The position numbers and the translations under genes were made by a program. A model generated the notes under the pieces. The model did not search any database, was not told the origin of the DNA, and saw only the letters and a program-made list of their open reading frames with translations. Shown here piece by piece: positions 5,273 to 8,109 of a stretch of DNA of 8,109 nt. Each line of letters begins with the position of its first letter. The first letter of the stretch is position 1. This DNA is from Alphaproteobacteria bacterium (GTDB taxonomy: Bacteria > Pseudomonadota > Alphaproteobacteria > UBA8366): positions 1 through 8,109 of the forward strand of contig JAOTYV010000229.1 of assembly GCA_029861675.1 (NCBI GenBank), read 5' to 3'.

Positions 5273-7432
5273 GTGAAACAGGTTGTCCAGAATTACCGGG
5301 ACGGGAAGTTGTCGGTTGAGGACGTTCCGCCGCCGACGATCCGGCCGGGGGGCGTGCTGGTCGCCACACGGGCGTCGCTGATCAGCGTCGGCACGGAGCG
5401 AAGCACGGTTGACACCGCGCGGAAATCGCTCGCCGGCAAGGCCATGGACCGGCCCGATTTGGTGCGCAAGGTGCTCGACAAGGCGAAGAAGGATGGCGTC
5501 GTCGATACGTTGAAGATGGTGTCATCGCGGCTCGATTCGCCCGTCGCGCTCGGGTATAGCTGCGCCGGTGTTGTTGTCGAAGTCGGCGCGGGTGTGGAGG
5601 AATTCGTCGTCGGCGACCGCGTCGCCTGCGCCGGACAGGACTATGCGTCCCATGCCGAGATGGTGTTCGTTCCCAAGAATCTCTGCGTCAAAATACAGGA
5701 CTCGATTGGTTTCGAGGATGCGGCCTATGTGACCCTTGGCGCCATCGCGATGCAGGGCGTCCGCCAGGCTGACCCTAAACTCGGCGATGTTGTCGCGGTC
5801 ATCGGACTCGGGGTGGTAGGCCAACTCATCGCGCAATTGCTGAAGGCGAACGGCTGTATCGTACTGGCCTCCGAACCGGATGCGGATAAGCGCGCACTTG
5901 CGGAGCGCTTGGGCGTGGACGCGGCGGTAGCGCCGGATGCCATGGCCGCTGAAGTTGCGGCGCGGAGCGGCGGGCACGGCGCTGACGCGGTGGTGATCGC
6001 CGCGAGTACGAAGAGCGACGGGCCGATCGCGGCGGCCGGTGAAATTTGTCGCCAGAAAGGCTGCGTGGTGGTGGTCGGCGCGGTCGGGATGACGGTGCCG
6101 CGCGAACCTTACTACCGCAAGGAATTGGATTTGCGGTTGTCGACATCCTACGGACCGGGACGCTATGACCCGACCTACGAGGAAAAGGGGCACGACTATC
6201 CCTATGGCTATGTGCGCTGGACCGAACGGCGCAACATGGCGGCATTCCTGACGCTGGTGGAATCCGGCAGGTTGGATCTATCGGCGTTGACGAGCCACCG
6301 TTATCCGATCGAGCAATCGGAACAGGCCTATCGGGAGATCCTGTCGGGGCAGGAAGCACCCTTGGGCGTTTTGCTGAGCTACGGCGAAGGCGTGGCGCAG
6401 ACGGAACACCGCGCCATCCATCTGCGTGCACGGGTCGATACGGAGTCGGTGCGGCTCGGTCTGATCGGCGCGGGCAATCATGTTCGCGACATGCTGATCC
6501 CTGCGCTCAAAGGGGTGCCGGAAACGACCATATCGGCGGTATGCACACAGCGCGGCGTACAAGCTAAGACCCTGGGTGATCGCCTGGGCGTTGCGTATTG
6601 CACGACAGACTATCATGAAATCCTTGCCGATGATGCGGTCAACGCCGTGATGATCGGTACGCGTCACGACAGCCATGGCGCAATCGTGCTGGACGCCTTG
6701 CGCGCGGGCAAACACGTGTTTGTCGAAAAACCATTGTGCCTGTCCGAAGAAGAACTCGACGAAATTTCCGCGCTTTACGCGGAAAAGGCACGCGACGGGT
6801 TGCGGTTGGCGGTTGGTTTCAACCGGCGGTTCTCGGCACATTGTGACAAGGCGCGAGCGTTCTTTGCCGATCGCCGCCGTCCCCTCGTCATGAATTATCG
6901 GGCGAATGCGGGGATGGTCCCGGCCGAGCATTGGGTTCAAGACCCAACCATTGGCGGTGGCCGCATCGTCGGTGAGGCGTGCCACTTCGTCGATTACCTG
7001 CAGGCCGTATGCGGCGCCCGCGTGACCAGCGTGCATGCGCGATGCACTGGCACGGCGGCAACCGGCCCGTCACAGGACGAGGCGGTCTTGTCGCTCGGGT
7101 TCGCGGATGGGTCTATCGGGTCGATCCTCTATGCCGCCGGCGGCGACCGTAGCCTGGCCAAGGAACGGTTCGAGGCCATGGGGGATGGGGCCGCCGTGGT
7201 GATGGATGATTTCGCGCGCTGTGAATTTTATCGTTCGGGCCGCCGCTCGGTCTTCAAGACCCGAAAGCGCGACAAGGGATTTGCCGCCCAGATGGCGCAG
7301 TTCTGCGCTTCAGTGCGCGACGGCGCGGCGCCGGGCATGGCGTTTGGCGACATTGCATCTGTGACGCGCGCCTGCCTGCGGGCGGTCGACAGCATGAAAA
7401 CTGGTGTGGTGTACGACCTCGACGGTGATTGA
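5273..7432 (+). CDS. Bi-domain oxidoreductase: zinc-less MDR (alcohol dehydrogenase-like) fused to Gfo/Idh/MocA
   Basis: A 719-residue fusion of two NAD(P)-dependent oxidoreductases, known in EPS loci as 'bi-domain-containing oxidoreductase'. Residues 1 to ~375 are a medium-chain dehydrogenase/reductase: LISVGTERS (36-44), ALGYSCAGVVVEVG (92-105), VGDRVACAG (113-121) and the Rossmann VIGLGVVGQL (176-185). Residues ~393-719 are Gfo/Idh/MocA: LGLIGAGNH (395-403), the VEKPLCLSEEEL segment (484-495, conserved Glu-Lys-Pro), GFNRRFS (515-521) and GGGRIVGEACHFVDYL (561-576, with His571). In the MDR half the usual catalytic-zinc ligands are not in place: the first Cys position reads VGTERS, the Gly-His-Glu motif reads Gly-Tyr-Ser, and the four-Cys structural zinc loop is absent. 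It is probably zinc-independent. The substrate is unknown; a sugar nucleotide is likely from context, for example 3-oxidation as done by WbpB-type Gfo/Idh/MocA enzymes. GTG 5273 is the chosen start. The gene follows tviB by 37 bases, probably in the same operon. Confidence 0.9.
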   Translation: MKQVVQNYRDGKLSVEDVPPPTIRPGGVLVATRASLISVGTERSTVDTARKSLAGKAMDRPDLVRKVLDKAKKDGVVDTLKMVSSRLDSPVALGYSCAGVVVEVGAGVEEFVVGDRVACAGQDYASHAEMVFVPKNLCVKIQDSIGFEDAAYVTLGAIAMQGVRQADPKLGDVVAVIGLGVVGQLIAQLLKANGCIVLASEPDADKRALAERLGVDAAVAPDAMAAEVAARSGGHGADAVVIAASTKSDGPIAAAGEICRQKGCVVVVGAVGMTVPREPYYRKELDLRLSTSYGPGRYDPTYEEKGHDYPYGYVRWTERRNMAAFLTLVESGRLDLSALTSHRYPIEQSEQAYREILSGQEAPLGVLLSYGEGVAQTEHRAIHLRARVDTESVRLGLIGAGNHVRDMLIPALKGVPETTISAVCTQRGVQAKTLGDRLGVAYCTTDYHEILADDAVNAVMIGTRHDSHGAIVLDALRAGKHVFVEKPLCLSEEELDEISALYAEKARDGLRLAVGFNRRFSAHCDKARAFFADRRRPLVMNYRANAGMVPAEHWVQDPTIGGGRIVGEACHFVDYLQAVCGARVTSVHARCTGTAATGPSQDEAVLSLGFADGSIGSILYAAGGDRSLAKERFEAMGDGAAVVMDDFARCEFYRSGRRSVFKTRKRDKGFAAQMAQFCASVRDGAAPGMAFGDIASVTRACLRAVDSMKTGVVYDLDGD

Positions 7433-7444
7433 TGATCATGGTTC

Positions 7445-7449
7445 GGGAG
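7445..7449 (+). promoter_or_regulatory. Shine-Dalgarno GGGAG before the LamG gene
   Basis: GGGAG at 7445-7449 is eight bases upstream of GTG 7458. No ATG or other usual start codon lies in frame between the previous gene's stop and this GTG, so the site fixes the start. A second in-frame GTG at 7464 is the only near alternative. Confidence 0.65.
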
Positions 7450-7457
7450 TTGCAGTT

Positions 7458-8109
7458 GTGTCAGTGATCCGGAATGGCGGGTTTCGGCGGCTGCGGAAAT
7501 TCGCCCTTTGTATTTTGGCCGTTACGACAGTATTGGCGGGAAATTCAAGGAATTCCGCTAGTCAAGATCTCAAGGTGCTTCATCTCAAGCTGGATGGCTC
7601 GTTGACGGATTCGAGCACCTACCGGAACGACGGGGCACAGCCCAAAAACAGCGACCGGCCCCTTACCTGGAGCCGCCGCGGCAAAACTAGCCGTGCTCTC
7701 GCGCTTGACGGAAAATTGCCGGTTTTCGTTTCCTTTAACCGTACGCTGGAACCGGGCGATAGCAGTTGGTCGATCTCGTTTTGGATCAGACCACGAGCAT
7801 CCGAAGAACAGCCGCTGCACGCCGGATTGGTGTCGTCGTATTTCGGAGATGGGCGTGCTTACGGCGTCAAACTGAGCAAAGGAAAATTGCGGGCCTTCTT
7901 TTATGCCGACCGCTCGAACAGGGCTGAAGCTGCGAGCATTCCGCTTGATGGGAGGATACGGAATAGTATCAACTTATTCGACGGCGCATGGCATCACGTT
8001 ACGGCGGTGCTCGACCGGCGGTGGGATGGCGAAATTCGTCTCTATGTCGATGGCCGCAACGTCACCGCAAAGGTAGCGGTACAGCCTCATTCGATCGTGA
8101 CCGAAGCCG
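7458..8109 (+). CDS. Secreted LamG/concanavalin-A-like domain protein, N-terminal part, runs off window end
   Basis: The frame opens at GTG 7458 and stays open for 217 codons to the window edge, so the C-terminus is not seen. Residues 1-28 look like a signal peptide: a basic start (MSVIRNGGFRRLRKF), a hydrophobic core ALCILAVTTVLAG, and possible cleavage after VLA (25-27) or near NSAS. The mature part reads as a LamG/Laminin_G_3 jelly roll: LHLKLDGSLTDSSTYRNDG (41-59), then ALALDG (80-85), SWSISFWIRP (103-112), DGAWHHVTAVLD (175-186) and EIRLYVDGR (192-200). These match the usual strand order of the fold, including the WHHV and YVDG signatures. Such domains bind glycans or proteins outside the cytoplasm. 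It begins 25 bases after the oxidoreductase and is probably in the same operon. A PEP-CTERM or other anchor may lie beyond the window. Enzyme activity (glycosidase/lyase) in the unseen part is possible. Confidence 0.82.
   Translation, partial: MSVIRNGGFRRLRKFALCILAVTTVLAGNSRNSASQDLKVLHLKLDGSLTDSSTYRNDGAQPKNSDRPLTWSRRGKTSRALALDGKLPVFVSFNRTLEPGDSSWSISFWIRPRASEEQPLHAGLVSSYFGDGRAYGVKLSKGKLRAFFYADRSNRAEAASIPLDGRIRNSINLFDGAWHHVTAVLDRRWDGEIRLYVDGRNVTAKVAVQPHSIVTEA

Noticed and set aside
6278..7036. 252-codon reverse-strand open frame inside the bi-domain oxidoreductase
   Set aside because: Opposite a strongly supported coding region; no domain recognisable.
7545..7875. Short open frames in other frames and on the reverse strand at the right end
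   Set aside because: They overlap the GTG-started LamG frame, which has a signal peptide, a ribosome binding site and a clear domain.

Overview
This window is part of an exopolysaccharide (EPS) biosynthesis and export locus of a Gram-negative bacterium, most likely a Pseudomonadota. Three things point there: the pairing of a tyrosine-autokinase-type protein with an ExeA/GspA-like ATPase of the PEP-CTERM/exosortase (XrtA) EPS type, the WecB/WecC and TviB/WbpO-type sugar-nucleotide enzymes, and strong Shine-Dalgarno sites in front of GTG starts. Genus and class cannot be fixed from the sequence; an alphaproteobacterium is a guess. Every gene lies on the + strand. I see no tRNA, rRNA, CRISPR array, insertion sequence or origin.

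Region 1 (1-1323) is the end of an assembly/export module. It holds the C-terminal ~140 residues of a BY-kinase/CpsD-like protein, then, after 74 bases, a complete 274-residue ATPase with intact Walker motifs. A short hairpin with a T-rich tail at 1339-1364 may end this unit.

Region 2 (1324-1559) is a 236-base AT-rich gap, the only sizeable non-coding stretch. It holds the possible terminator, a perfect TTGACA hexamer and three copies of AGGTAT (one inverted, two direct, the direct pair 21 bases apart). It probably carries the promoter and an operator for the genes downstream.

Region 3 (1560-7432) is a tightly packed sugar-nucleotide operon: wecC, wecB, a tviB/wbpO-type dehydrogenase and a bi-domain oxidoreductase. 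The first three are joined by two 4-base ATGA overlaps. WecB should make UDP-ManNAc from UDP-GlcNAc and WecC should oxidise it to UDP-ManNAcA. The TviB-like enzyme should make a second amino-uronic acid nucleotide, UDP-GalNAcA or UDP-GlcNAcA. The fusion oxidoreductase (zinc-free MDR half plus Gfo/Idh/MocA half) may modify one of these sugars further; its substrate is unknown. The module predicts an acidic polysaccharide containing N-acetylated hexosaminuronic acids.

Region 4 (7458-8109, runs off the end) starts a secreted protein: GTG start behind a GGGAG ribosome binding site, a signal peptide, then a LamG/concanavalin-A-like fold. It may be a surface or matrix protein that works with the polysaccharide.

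No wholly new system is evident. The points most worth a second look are the regulatory gap, the two-uronate cassette, the loss of zinc ligands in the fusion enzyme, and the LamG protein next to an apparently exosortase-type EPS locus.
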